Shown in pieces: positions 1-6,125 of a stretch of 8,947 nt of DNA. The DNA comes from Methylococcaceae bacterium UBA659 (lineage in GTDB: Bacteria > Pseudomonadota > Gammaproteobacteria > Methylococcales > Methylomonadaceae), in assembly GCA_002299495.1 (NCBI GenBank), contig DBNZ01000117.1:1-8947 (forward strand), in the 5' to 3' direction. The translations under genes were made by a program, and so were the position numbers. The notes below the pieces were generated by a model. It made no database searches. It worked only from the letters and a program-made list of their open reading frames with translations, and had not been told where the DNA came from. Position 1 is the first letter of the stretch; the number at the start of each line of letters is the position of its first letter.

Positions 1-57
1 ATTCCGGCATCCCCCGGCAATCCATGACGGTACCGGTTGCAGCATCTTGCTCATCAT
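1..57 (-). CDS. Possible start of a gene cut by the window edge
   Basis: An open frame begins with a double ATG at 57-52, just after the stop codon of the DUF1289-like gene. It stays open to the window edge, giving 19 residues that start MMSKMLQPVPSWIAGG. There is no clear Shine-Dalgarno sequence, so translation would have to be coupled to the upstream gene, whose TGA is 3 bases before the first ATG. The fragment is too short for me to recognise a family. It may equally be chance open frame. The position, directly behind trpS and the small gene on the same strand, is the only supporting context. Confidence 0.2.
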   Translation of the reverse strand, partial: MMSKMLQPVPSWIAGGCRN

Positions 58-60
58 GTT

Positions 61-273
61 TCATTTTGACCGTATCTTAAGCAATTTTTTGGTTATGCTT
101 TTCCCCATGACCTGGCCAAATTCCTCTACATTTTCATAATCTTGTTTTAAACCAAATGCAACTAACGCACCGATCAATTTCTTGGTCTCGGCGATTTCTT
201 CGTGCGAGCGGCCACATCCTTCACAGTGACTGCCTTCATAAGTGCACCGGTCTTGGCAGGGAGTAAATTTCAT
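61..273 (-). CDS. DUF1289-like small cysteine-motif protein
   Basis: This 70-residue protein has four cysteines near its N-terminus (C6, C10, C17, C20) in the arrangement TPCxxxC...CxGCGRSxEEI. That matches the DUF1289 (YdhL-like) pattern of a short Cys-rich head followed by 'GCGRT..EI'. The family has no established biochemical role; the cysteines suggest metal binding, which is inference. The C-terminal half (about residues 30-70) is Lys-rich and probably helical, longer than the minimal domain. The ATG at 273 has an AGGA Shine-Dalgarno (complement of 281-284) 7 bases upstream, which supports this start. It lies 44 bp downstream of trpS on the same strand, so co-transcription is likely. No signal peptide or membrane segment is seen. 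Confidence 0.7.
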   Translation of the reverse strand: MKFTPCQDRCTYEGSHCEGCGRSHEEIAETKKLIGALVAFGLKQDYENVEEFGQVMGKSITKKLLKIRSK

Positions 274-317
274 ATGTCTTTCCTAAAAATAAAAGCCGAA
301 TCCAAGCCACAACCCAT

Positions 318-1328
318 TTAACCAATGCGAGAAATTCCCACCGCCTGCCGCAATTCCTTAATGAACGCTACGGAAATGGCGCGGGCTTTCTCGGCTCCTT
401 CTTGCAGTTGCCGCTCGATATGCGCGGGTGCTTCCAGCAGGGCTTCGTAGCGTTCACGGGCAGGGGCGATGTGGTCATTTATGTGTTCAAATAACACTTG
501 CTTCATCTCGCCCCAACCCACGCCTTCGGCGTAACGTTTGCGGATTTCGCAGGCTTCGTGCGGGCTGGCGAAGGCCTGGTAAATGCTGAACAAGGTGCAG
601 CCCTCGGTTTCTTTTGGTTGTCCCGGTTCCAAGGAATTGGTCTTGATCTTGTTGATCAGCTTACGCAGTTTCTTTTCCGGCTCGAACAATGGGATCGTGT
701 TGTTGTAGCTCTTGCTCATCTTGCGCCCGTCCAGCCCCGACAACACCGCCCCGTGTTGTTCGATCACCGCTTCCGGCAAGACAAAATGCTCGCCGTAAAT
801 ATGGTTGAAACGTCCGGCGATGTCGCGCGCCATTTCGATATGCTGGATTTGATCCTTGCCGACCGGGATTTTATGGGCCTTGAACAGCAAAATGTCGGCT
901 GCCATCAGGATGGGATAGCCGAACAAGCCCATCGTAATGCCTGTATCCGGGTCTTTCTCGCCGCTTTCCTCGTTCTCGGCGACGGCGGCCTTGTATGCGT
1001 GGGCGCGGTTCATCAAACCTTTTGACGCCACACAGGCCAACATCCAGGCCAATTCAAGAATTTCCGGTACGTCCGATTGTCGGTAAAATACCGCGTTTTT
1101 AGTGTCCAAACCCAACGCCAACCAAGTCGCGGCGATTTCAAGGCTGGATTGGCGGACTTTCTCCGGCTCCTGGCATTTGATCAACGCATGGTAATCGGCC
1201 AAAAAATAAAAAGGCGTGACATGCTTGTTTTTACTGGCGGCAATTGCAGGCCTAATAGCCCCGACGTAATTGCCCAAATGCGGGGTGCCGGTGGTGGTGA
1301 TGCCGGTTAAGACGATTTCTTTATTCAT
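318..1328 (-). CDS. trpS: Tryptophanyl-tRNA synthetase
   Basis: This cytoplasmic class I aminoacyl-tRNA synthetase charges tRNA(Trp) with tryptophan using ATP. At 336 residues it matches the usual bacterial length (E. coli TrpS is 334). The HIGH-type signature appears as TPHLGN (residues 15-20) inside the N-terminal Rossmann fold. The KMSKS loop is exact at 203-207 (GRKMSKS). Other family landmarks are the tryptophan-pocket segment around QSDVPE (84-89), GYPILMAADILLF (137-149) and VGKDQIQHIE (156-165). The C-terminal helical anticodon-binding region is complete. The start is the ATG at 1328; upstream bases give no strong Shine-Dalgarno. It is divergent from rep, with a 119-bp gap, and is the first gene of a leftward unit with the DUF1289-like gene. 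Nothing is missing or unusual. Confidence 0.98.
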   Translation of the reverse strand: MNKEIVLTGITTTGTPHLGNYVGAIRPAIAASKNKHVTPFYFLADYHALIKCQEPEKVRQSSLEIAATWLALGLDTKNAVFYRQSDVPEILELAWMLACVASKGLMNRAHAYKAAVAENEESGEKDPDTGITMGLFGYPILMAADILLFKAHKIPVGKDQIQHIEMARDIAGRFNHIYGEHFVLPEAVIEQHGAVLSGLDGRKMSKSYNNTIPLFEPEKKLRKLINKIKTNSLEPGQPKETEGCTLFSIYQAFASPHEACEIRKRYAEGVGWGEMKQVLFEHINDHIAPARERYEALLEAPAHIERQLQEGAEKARAISVAFIKELRQAVGISRIG

Positions 1329-1365
1329 GTCATTAAATGAGTGGTTATTGGTGTTTTTGTGCCTT

Positions 1366-1392
1366 ATTATCGCAGAAGCCGTGAACAGCCAA
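1366..1392 (-). promoter_or_regulatory. Weak candidate promoter for trpS
   Basis: On the minus strand, GATAAT (complement of 1366-1371) matches five of six bases of a sigma-70 -10 box. It lies about 37 bases upstream of the trpS ATG. The best -35 candidate, TTGGCT (complement of 1387-1392), matches four of six bases but at a short 15-base spacing. The position is right for trpS; the match is weak. Confidence 0.25.
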
Positions 1393-1408
1393 AATGTCCA
1401 ATTATAAT
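1381..1408 (+). promoter_or_regulatory. Candidate sigma-70 promoter for rep
   Basis: A perfect TATAAT -10 hexamer lies at 1403-1408, 39 bases before the rep ATG. The -35 region is poor: GTGAAC at 1381-1386 with a 16-base spacer matches only three bases. ATTATAAT (1401-1408) is its own reverse complement, so the box reads on both strands. Transcription would begin near 1414-1416, inside the hairpin at 1411-1436, so that hairpin would be at the 5' end of the rep transcript. Confidence 0.4.
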
Positions 1409-1410
1409 TT

Positions 1411-1436
1411 GTAGGTTGAGCACCCCCCCAACCTAC
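1411..1436. repeat. Inverted repeat GTAGGTTG/CAACCTAC before rep
   Basis: A perfect 8-bp inverted repeat (GTAGGTTG at 1411-1418, CAACCTAC at 1429-1436) encloses a 10-base C-rich loop. Four T's follow on the plus strand, which gives a terminator-like shape, but the structure sits only 11 bases before the rep ATG and after the rep -10 box. It could be a leader hairpin or a fragment of the GTAGGTTGGGTT-type interspersed palindromes that I recall from many gammaproteobacterial genomes. The second reading is from memory and has not been checked against this genome. Confidence 0.5.
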
Positions 1437-1447
1437 TTTTGATAAAA

Positions 1448-3448
1448 ATGTCCAAACTCAACCTAGAGCAACAAGCCGCCGTAAAGACCATCGACCGCCC
1501 TTTGCTGGTGTTAGCCGGCGCAGGTAGCGGCAAAACCCGGGTCATCACGGAGAAAATCGCTTATTTAATCAAGCAAGGCACACCGGCGCATCACATCGCC
1601 GCCGTCACCTTCACCAACAAGGCGGCGCGGGAAATGCAGGGCCGCGTCGATAAATTGCTGGACGGCCAAGCCAGCCGCGGGCTGCGCGTGTCCACCTTCC
1701 ACTCGCTAGGTTTGGACATCTTGCGTAAAGAACACCAGACCCTGGCCTACAAAGCCGGGTTAACCCTGTTCGACGAACAAGACAAACATGCCCTGCTAAA
1801 AAACCTGATCGCGCATGACCTAAAGCATTACGACGCCGAACAGAGCGAACGTTATGCCCGGCAGATCGGCGCTTGGAAAAACGCTTTCGTCACCGTCGCA
1901 CAAGCGTTAACAAGCATCCAAAACCCAATCGCGGCGGCGCAGCTTTACGCCGACTACACCCGCAGCCTAAAAGCCTATAACGCGGTCGATTTTGACGACT
2001 TGATTTTGCTGCCCGTGCTGTTGTTCCAACAGCATCCCGCCGTGCTGGAAAAATGGCAAAACAAGATCCGCTATTTGTTGGTTGACGAATACCAGGACAC
2101 CAACCTCACCCAATACCAGTTAGTGAAATTGCTGGCGGGCAAACTAGGCCGGTTTACCGTGGTCGGCGATGACGACCAGTCCATCTATGCCTGGCGCGGG
2201 GCGCAACCGGAAAACCTGGCGCAATTGCAGCGCGATTTTGCCCGTTTGCACGTCATCAAACTGGAGCAGAATTACCGCTCCACCGGCCGCATCCTAAAGG
2301 CCGCCAACCGGCTGATCGCCAACAATCCGCATGTGTTTGAAAAACGTCTGTGGAGCGAAATCGGCTACGGCGACCCGATCCGGGTGCTTAGCCACAAGGA
2401 TGAGACCACCGAAGCCCAGCAAATCGTCGCGGAAATCATCCACCACAAATTCAAATCGGGCGGGCGTTACCGCGACTACGCCATCCTGTACCGAGGCAAC
2501 CACCAATCGCGGCTGTTCGAGCGGGGCTTACGCGAAAACCACATCCCCTATTTCATCAGCGGCAGCACCTCGTTTTTCGCCCACACCGAAATCAAGGACA
2601 TCCTCGCCTACCTGCGGCTGATGGTGAACCCCGACGACGACGCGGCGTTTTTGCGTATCATCAACACGCCGCGCCGCGAAATCGGCCCGACCACCTTGGA
2701 AAAACTCGGCGATTACGCCAACCGTCGGCATATCAGCCTGTTCGCGGCCAGTGCCGAATTCGGCTTGACACAAACCTTGGGCGAAAAGGCCGCCGCACGC
2801 CTAGCCCGGTTCCGCGCTTGGGTGCTCGATACCGCAGGCCAGCTGGCCCACGGCGACACCTTCGCCGTCATCGGACAAATGGTCGCGCAGATCGACTACG
2901 CCGGTTGGCTGCGCGAAAACAGCAAAAGCAAGGAAGCCGCCGAACGCAAACTGGCCAACGTCCACGAATTATTGGACTGGTTGCAGCGCATCGCCGACAA
3001 AGACACCGGAAAACAAAAACCCTTAGCCGAAGTCATCGCCAACATCATGCTAATGGACATTTTGGAACGCCAGCAAGAGCCAGAAACCAGCGACCAAGTC
3101 AGCCTGATGACCCTACACGCCGCCAAGGGCTTAGAATTTCCGCATGTGTTCCTGATCGGCATGGAAGAAAACCTGCTGCCGCACCAAAACAGCATCGAAA
3201 CCGGCGACATCGAAGAAGAACGCCGCTTAGCCTACGTCGGCATCACCCGGGCCCAGCGCACGCTGACCTTTAGCTATTGCACCCACCGCAAACGTTATGG
3301 CGAAATCAGCGAATGCGAACCCAGTAGGTTTCTGGCCGAGTTGCCGGAAGACGACTTAGAATGGGTGCATAAAAAGAAACTGCCCCCGGAAGAAGCCAAG
3401 CAACGGGGGAAGGCTAATTTGGCGCAGTTGCGGGAGATGTTATCGTAG
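1448..3448 (+). CDS. rep: Rep-type ATP-dependent DNA helicase (UvrD/Rep superfamily 1A)
   Basis: This 3'-5' DNA translocase and helicase helps replication forks past protein roadblocks. From the ATG at 1448 it is 666 residues, close to E. coli Rep (673), and the N-terminus is strongly Rep-like (LVLAGAGSGKTRVIT, then HIAAVTFTNKAAREM). All SF1A motifs are seen: Walker A AGAGSGKTR (23-31), Ia TFTNKAAREM (54-63), Walker B VDEYQDTN (212-219), III VVGDDDQSIYAWRGA (238-252), IV LEQNYRS (272-278), V TLHAAKGLEF (555-564) and VI YVGITRAQ (596-603). An in-frame TTG at 1439 would add three residues, but ATG followed by SKLN fits the family better. No Shine-Dalgarno is visible. The gene ends at TAG 3446-3448, and an insertion-sequence remnant follows at once in the same frame. 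UvrD and PcrA are the alternatives, but the length and ends favour Rep. Confidence 0.95.
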   Translation: MSKLNLEQQAAVKTIDRPLLVLAGAGSGKTRVITEKIAYLIKQGTPAHHIAAVTFTNKAAREMQGRVDKLLDGQASRGLRVSTFHSLGLDILRKEHQTLAYKAGLTLFDEQDKHALLKNLIAHDLKHYDAEQSERYARQIGAWKNAFVTVAQALTSIQNPIAAAQLYADYTRSLKAYNAVDFDDLILLPVLLFQQHPAVLEKWQNKIRYLLVDEYQDTNLTQYQLVKLLAGKLGRFTVVGDDDQSIYAWRGAQPENLAQLQRDFARLHVIKLEQNYRSTGRILKAANRLIANNPHVFEKRLWSEIGYGDPIRVLSHKDETTEAQQIVAEIIHHKFKSGGRYRDYAILYRGNHQSRLFERGLRENHIPYFISGSTSFFAHTEIKDILAYLRLMVNPDDDAAFLRIINTPRREIGPTTLEKLGDYANRRHISLFAASAEFGLTQTLGEKAAARLARFRAWVLDTAGQLAHGDTFAVIGQMVAQIDYAGWLRENSKSKEAAERKLANVHELLDWLQRIADKDTGKQKPLAEVIANIMLMDILERQQEPETSDQVSLMTLHAAKGLEFPHVFLIGMEENLLPHQNSIETGDIEEERRLAYVGITRAQRTLTFSYCTHRKRYGEISECEPSRFLAELPEDDLEWVHKKKLPPEEAKQRGKANLAQLREMLS

Positions 3449-3469
3449 CGCGCCGCCTCCACAGCGAGC

Positions 3470-3622
3470 ATGTGTCGCTACCGACTGCGCCATTTGCTGG
3501 AGAACGCATTTCTGCAGCTCCAGTTCTGGCGCAAAATCGCCACCCGCTACGCGAAAAACCTGTCTTCCTTCTTAGTCGGCGTGCCGATTCGCCGCCTTGT
3601 GTGGTGGCTTAGAATCTCGTGA
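3470..3622 (+). pseudogene. C-terminal remnant of an IS5-family transposase
   Basis: Fifty codons from ATG 3470 to TGA 3620-3622 encode a peptide containing YRLRHLLENAFLQLQFWRKI and then ATRYAKN, SSFLVGV. This is the pattern at the C-terminus of IS5-family transposases: the YR.RH..EN.F..L..WR.IATRY block carrying the last catalytic glutamate (E11 here), followed by a hydrophobic tail. The body of the transposase, with the two catalytic aspartates, is absent because the reading frame runs straight back into the end of rep. It therefore cannot be active. Its 3' end runs close to the fdh stop codon. Family recognition is from the motif alone. Confidence 0.7.
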
Positions 3623-3635
3623 CGACACTCTCTAG
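3620..3635. mobile_element. Possible insertion-sequence right end and target site
   Basis: The remnant's stop codon begins TGACGACACTCTC (3620-3632), whose complement GAGAGTGTCGTCA resembles the GAGACTGTTGCAA-type ends I recall for IS427/IS1031-group elements of the IS5 family (9 of 13 bases). It is followed by or overlaps CTAG (3632-3635), which fits the YTAR target used by IS5-type elements. The fdh stop codon lies inside this CTAG. No matching left end was found in the window, so this is a tentative boundary only. Confidence 0.35.
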
Positions 3636-4840
3636 GCTTTGTTTTGGTTGAATTTAGCCGCTTCTTCCGAACCTCCGGTCGCATTGCCCTTACTGTAAGA
3701 ATGTGCGCCGACACCCGCTAAAGCACCGTTCTGAACAATTAGATATTCATTCCGGATGGGACGATTTTCAAAATAGCACTCCAAAATTTCACGAGTTCCC
3801 GCCGCATAACGCGCTTGAGCAGACAAGCTTGTGCCTGAGATATGCGGAGTCATGCCATGATTCGGCATGGTGCGCCAAGGATGGTCGTTCGGTGCAGGTT
3901 GTGGAAACCAGACATCCCCCGCATAACCCGCCAGTTGACCGTTTTCTAAGGCTGCCACAATCACATCACGGTCGCAGAGTTTGCCGCGTGCGGTATTGAC
4001 CAAATAAGCGCCGCGTTTGAAATAGCGTATGGTTTCCGCATTGATCATATGCTCGGTTTCAGGATGTAATGGACAGTTCAAAGTCACTACATCACACGCC
4101 GCCGCCAGGGTTTTTAATTCGCTGTGATAAGTTAAATCAAGCTCTTTTTCCACCGCTTCGGGCAAACGATGGCGATCCATGTAATGCAGTTTAACCCCAA
4201 ACGCTTTCAGCAAACGCAACACCCGCAAACCAATACGACCCGCCGCCACTGTACCAACACTCATCGCCTCTAAATCATAAGAACGAGACACGCAATCGGC
4301 AATATTCCAGCCGCCTTTTAACACCCAGTTATGCGATGGAATAAAATTTCTTACCAATGCCAAAATCGACATCACCACATGCTCTGCGACCGCGTTGCTA
4401 TTGCAATAAGTGACTTCCGCAACGGTCACATTATGTGCCATCGCCGCTTGTAAATCGGTATGGTCAGAACCGATACCCGCCGTAACAATCAGTTTCAGGT
4501 TTTTGGCTTTCGCAATTCGTTCAGCGGTCATATAAGCAGGCCAGAAGGGTTGCGAAATCACGATTTCTGCATCCGCTAATTCACGGTCTAAAACACTGTC
4601 GGCACCGTCTTTGCTTGAGGTTACGACTAAGGTGTGACCGTTTTCTTGCAAATAGTTACGCAAACCTAATTCGCCCGAAACACAGCCTAATAATTGACCC
4701 GATTTAAAGTCGATGGCTTTGGGAGTCGGTAAAGTTTGCCCGTCGGGATACACTTCGGGCTGCGGACACTCTTCGCGAGCATAAGCAGGGGGATAGCCGT
4801 CAATCGGGTCGTCGTAGAGTACACAAACAATTTTTGCCAT
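3632..4840 (-). CDS. fdh: NAD-dependent formate dehydrogenase, single-subunit metal-free type
   Basis: It oxidises formate to CO2 with reduction of NAD+, the last energy-yielding step of C1 oxidation. The 402 residues align by eye almost end to end with Pseudomonas sp. 101 formate dehydrogenase (about 400 residues). All known catalytic positions are present with a +1 offset for the initiator Met: N147, R285 in VNTARGKL, Q314 in WFPQPAP, and H333 in TPHISG. The Rossmann coenzyme loop GTVAAGRIG (196-204) is followed by D222-R223, the NAD-selective pair. The N-terminal YDDP.DGYP and C-terminal HSYSKGNATGGSEEAAKF signatures exclude ordinary D-2-hydroxyacid dehydrogenases. AAAAGG (complement of 4850-4855) sits 9 bases before the ATG. 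It lies downstream of a co-oriented lysR gene, the likely regulator. It is more AT-rich than rep. The stop codon touches the insertion-sequence remnant. Confidence 0.97.
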   Translation of the reverse strand: MAKIVCVLYDDPIDGYPPAYAREECPQPEVYPDGQTLPTPKAIDFKSGQLLGCVSGELGLRNYLQENGHTLVVTSSKDGADSVLDRELADAEIVISQPFWPAYMTAERIAKAKNLKLIVTAGIGSDHTDLQAAMAHNVTVAEVTYCNSNAVAEHVVMSILALVRNFIPSHNWVLKGGWNIADCVSRSYDLEAMSVGTVAAGRIGLRVLRLLKAFGVKLHYMDRHRLPEAVEKELDLTYHSELKTLAAACDVVTLNCPLHPETEHMINAETIRYFKRGAYLVNTARGKLCDRDVIVAALENGQLAGYAGDVWFPQPAPNDHPWRTMPNHGMTPHISGTSLSAQARYAAGTREILECYFENRPIRNEYLIVQNGALAGVGAHSYSKGNATGGSEEAAKFNQNKA

Positions 4841-4949
4841 GAGCTGATACCTTTTTCAGTTGAGATTTAAAAACTTCACGCGGCGCGTAAAGTGAGTCAT
4901 GCCTGATGCTTCAGGTGCTAGCATTGTCTATCTCGGTGAAATTTTCAGC

Positions 4950-4968
4950 CAATTGATTGTATCAATTG
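4950..4968 (-). promoter_or_regulatory. Perfect palindrome fitting a LysR-type operator
   Basis: CAATTGAT-ACA-ATCAATTG on the minus strand is a perfect 8-bp inverted repeat with a 3-base centre. It contains TTGATACAATCAA, an exact T-N11-A dyad as used by LysR-type regulators. It begins one base after the lysR stop codon and ends 109 bases before the fdh start, in the only gap between regulator and enzyme gene. No T-tract follows, so it is a poor terminator. Binding by the neighbouring LysR protein is inference. Confidence 0.5.
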
Positions 4969-4969
4969 C

Positions 4970-5881
4970 TTAATAGATAAAATCTATCAAGGCATCAAAA
5001 CGACTTTGCAAGTTAAGCCCTGCGGCAATCTGCCACGCGGCTTGTTGTATCGGCAACTCCAAATTTTGCTGACGGGCAATAAGTCCTATTTGACGGGTTA
5101 AAACCGGATGCAAAGGAATTGCGCTGACTTCCTGACGCATTTCAATCAAGCTCAACAAACTGTGCGGCACGATGGCAAATAATCCCGCACAACGCACATG
5201 CGCATACATGGAAAATACCGCATCCGTTTCCACCACAATATTGGGTTTTACGCCCGCATTACGAAAAGCTGCGTCCAGCAACTGGCGATTTTGCATATTG
5301 GGCGTTAATAAACAGAGCGGTAATTGCGCGGCGGTTTGCCAGTCCAAAGGAACCGAAAACTCGGCTAATTCAGCTTGCCGTGCTAATAACACATGCCGTT
5401 CCTGATAAAGTGGCAGCACTTTAAAGCCTTGCAAACGCGGGTCTTCCAAGTAGGTTAAACCAAAATCCAGTTCAAATTCATCCAGTCGCCGAATAATCTG
5501 TTCAGCGCACTGCGAAAAAAGTTGAAAGCGTAAATTAGGGTAAGCATTGCGATAGGCTGCTGTCAGCAACGGCTCAACCGCTAAGGTCGTCGGAATGGCA
5601 CCGATACGTAATGTTCCCGTTAATTGCTGTTTGCATAACGCCGCTTCTTGTTTTAATGCCTCCCAATCCGCCACTAGACGTTGGGCGTGAACCAGTATTT
5701 TTTCGCCTTCGGGTGTCAAGCCGATAAACCGTTGTCCGCGCTGGATAAGCTTAACGCCTAGCTCTTCTTCTAAATGTTGGATTGCAGAGCTGAGCGTCGG
5801 CTGGGAAATATGGCAAGCCTCCGCCGCACGAGCGAAATGCCCTATTTTGGCAAGTACGACTAAATAATGAATTTTTTTCAT
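4970..5881 (-). CDS. LysR-family transcriptional regulator, likely of formate dehydrogenase
   Basis: This 303-residue protein has the normal LysR length and layout. An N-terminal winged helix-turn-helix spans about residues 4-62, with the family signature FARAAEACHISQPTLSSAIQ (16-35), then LEEELGVKL and LTPEGEKIL. A linker helix covers about 63-88, and a periplasmic-binding-protein-like effector domain runs from GTLRIGAIPT (89) to the end. It probably senses a small molecule and controls fdh, which lies 129 bp downstream on the same strand; formate or another C1 intermediate is a guess. The head resembles regulators found beside formate dehydrogenase operons (FdsR type), but that is from memory. 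ATG 5881 has no clear Shine-Dalgarno and no earlier in-frame ATG is near. A TATGAT at the complement of 5908-5913 could be its -10 box. Confidence 0.88.
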   Translation of the reverse strand: MKKIHYLVVLAKIGHFARAAEACHISQPTLSSAIQHLEEELGVKLIQRGQRFIGLTPEGEKILVHAQRLVADWEALKQEAALCKQQLTGTLRIGAIPTTLAVEPLLTAAYRNAYPNLRFQLFSQCAEQIIRRLDEFELDFGLTYLEDPRLQGFKVLPLYQERHVLLARQAELAEFSVPLDWQTAAQLPLCLLTPNMQNRQLLDAAFRNAGVKPNIVVETDAVFSMYAHVRCAGLFAIVPHSLLSLIEMRQEVSAIPLHPVLTRQIGLIARQQNLELPIQQAAWQIAAGLNLQSRFDALIDFIY

Positions 5882-5935
5882 GGCCGTATTTTTGACTTGA
5901 AGCTGGAATCATACTGTGCAGTGTTGGTAACCCGT

Positions 5936-6028
5936 CTAACGGACGCAGGCAGCGTTCTCGGTCAAGTAATCGGCATAGCTGTAAGTGCCATCCAGATCCA
6001 ATTGCGATAGGGCGGTGATTTTTGCCAT
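5936..6028 (-). pseudogene. Truncated 5' end of a Uma2-family (DUF820) endonuclease gene
   Basis: The complement of 6028-5936 encodes 30 residues, beginning MAKITALSQLDLDGTYSYAD and then YLTENAACVR before a stop. The first 23 residues (to YLT) look like the start of Uma2-family restriction-endonuclease-fold proteins, in which ...TYSYADYL is followed by WQFDE.VELI. After YLT the similarity ends abruptly and a stop follows seven codons later. An in-frame TGA lies 15 bases before the ATG, so 6028 is the first possible start. The catalytic core (PD-(D/E)XK fold) is entirely missing. The break point, near 5960, marks the right border of the lysR-fdh segment. I am moderately sure of the family because only 23 residues are informative. 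Confidence 0.5.
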
Positions 6029-6057
6029 GCTCCCAGCCCGTCATAAAAAATTGTCTT

Positions 6058-6099
6058 GGCCATTATAGCTTGGCCTTTAACGGGCATGCGATAATGGCC
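6058..6099. repeat. Perfect 9-bp inverted repeat at the HAD operon promoter
   Basis: GGCCATTAT (6058-6066) and ATAATGGCC (6091-6099) are exact reverse complements separated by 24 bases. The right arm overlaps the candidate -10 box. Within the same region CTTGGCC occurs twice in direct orientation (6055-6061 and 6069-6075), starting 14 bases apart. The arrangement suggests an operator for a dimeric regulator. A long-loop hairpin is possible, but no T-tract follows, which argues against a terminator. Confidence 0.45.
6087..6095 (+). promoter_or_regulatory. Candidate extended -10 promoter for the HAD/PRTase/lyase operon
   Basis: TGCGATAAT fits the extended -10 pattern TGn followed by a hexamer matching TATAAT at five of six bases. 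There is no good -35 at 17 bases (TTGGCC at 6070-6075 is only 14 bases away), which is typical of extended -10 promoters. Transcription would start near 6102, giving a leader of about 24 bases with no Shine-Dalgarno before the ATG at 6126. Confidence 0.4.
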
Positions 6100-6125
6100 G
6101 CAACGCACAGCGACCTCGACCCCCT

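Noticed and set aside
498..1025. Long plus-strand open frame inside trpS
   Set aside because: It lies wholly antisense to a complete, motif-bearing trpS, and its translation shows no recognisable domain.
1411..1440. Hairpin plus TTTT as a terminator
   Set aside because: It would stop plus-strand transcription 8 bases before the rep start, where no upstream plus-strand gene needs ending, and the T-run is only four bases.
2331..3273. Several overlapping open frames within rep on both strands
   Set aside because: They are low-complexity, Arg/Thr/Ser-rich frames caused by the GC-rich codon use of rep, which itself has all helicase motifs.
3632..4840. Phosphoglycerate or other D-2-hydroxyacid dehydrogenase
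   Set aside because: The formate dehydrogenase-specific N-terminal and C-terminal signatures and the Q314-H333 pair identify the enzyme more precisely.
4950..4968. Palindrome after lysR as a rho-independent terminator
   Set aside because: The stem is AT-rich and no run of T's follows on the minus strand; a LysR-type operator fits better.
5751..6044. Minus-strand 97-codon frame spanning the lysR start and the gap
   Set aside because: Its second half is lysR out of frame and its first half is the Uma2 remnant out of frame. It has no family resemblance of its own.
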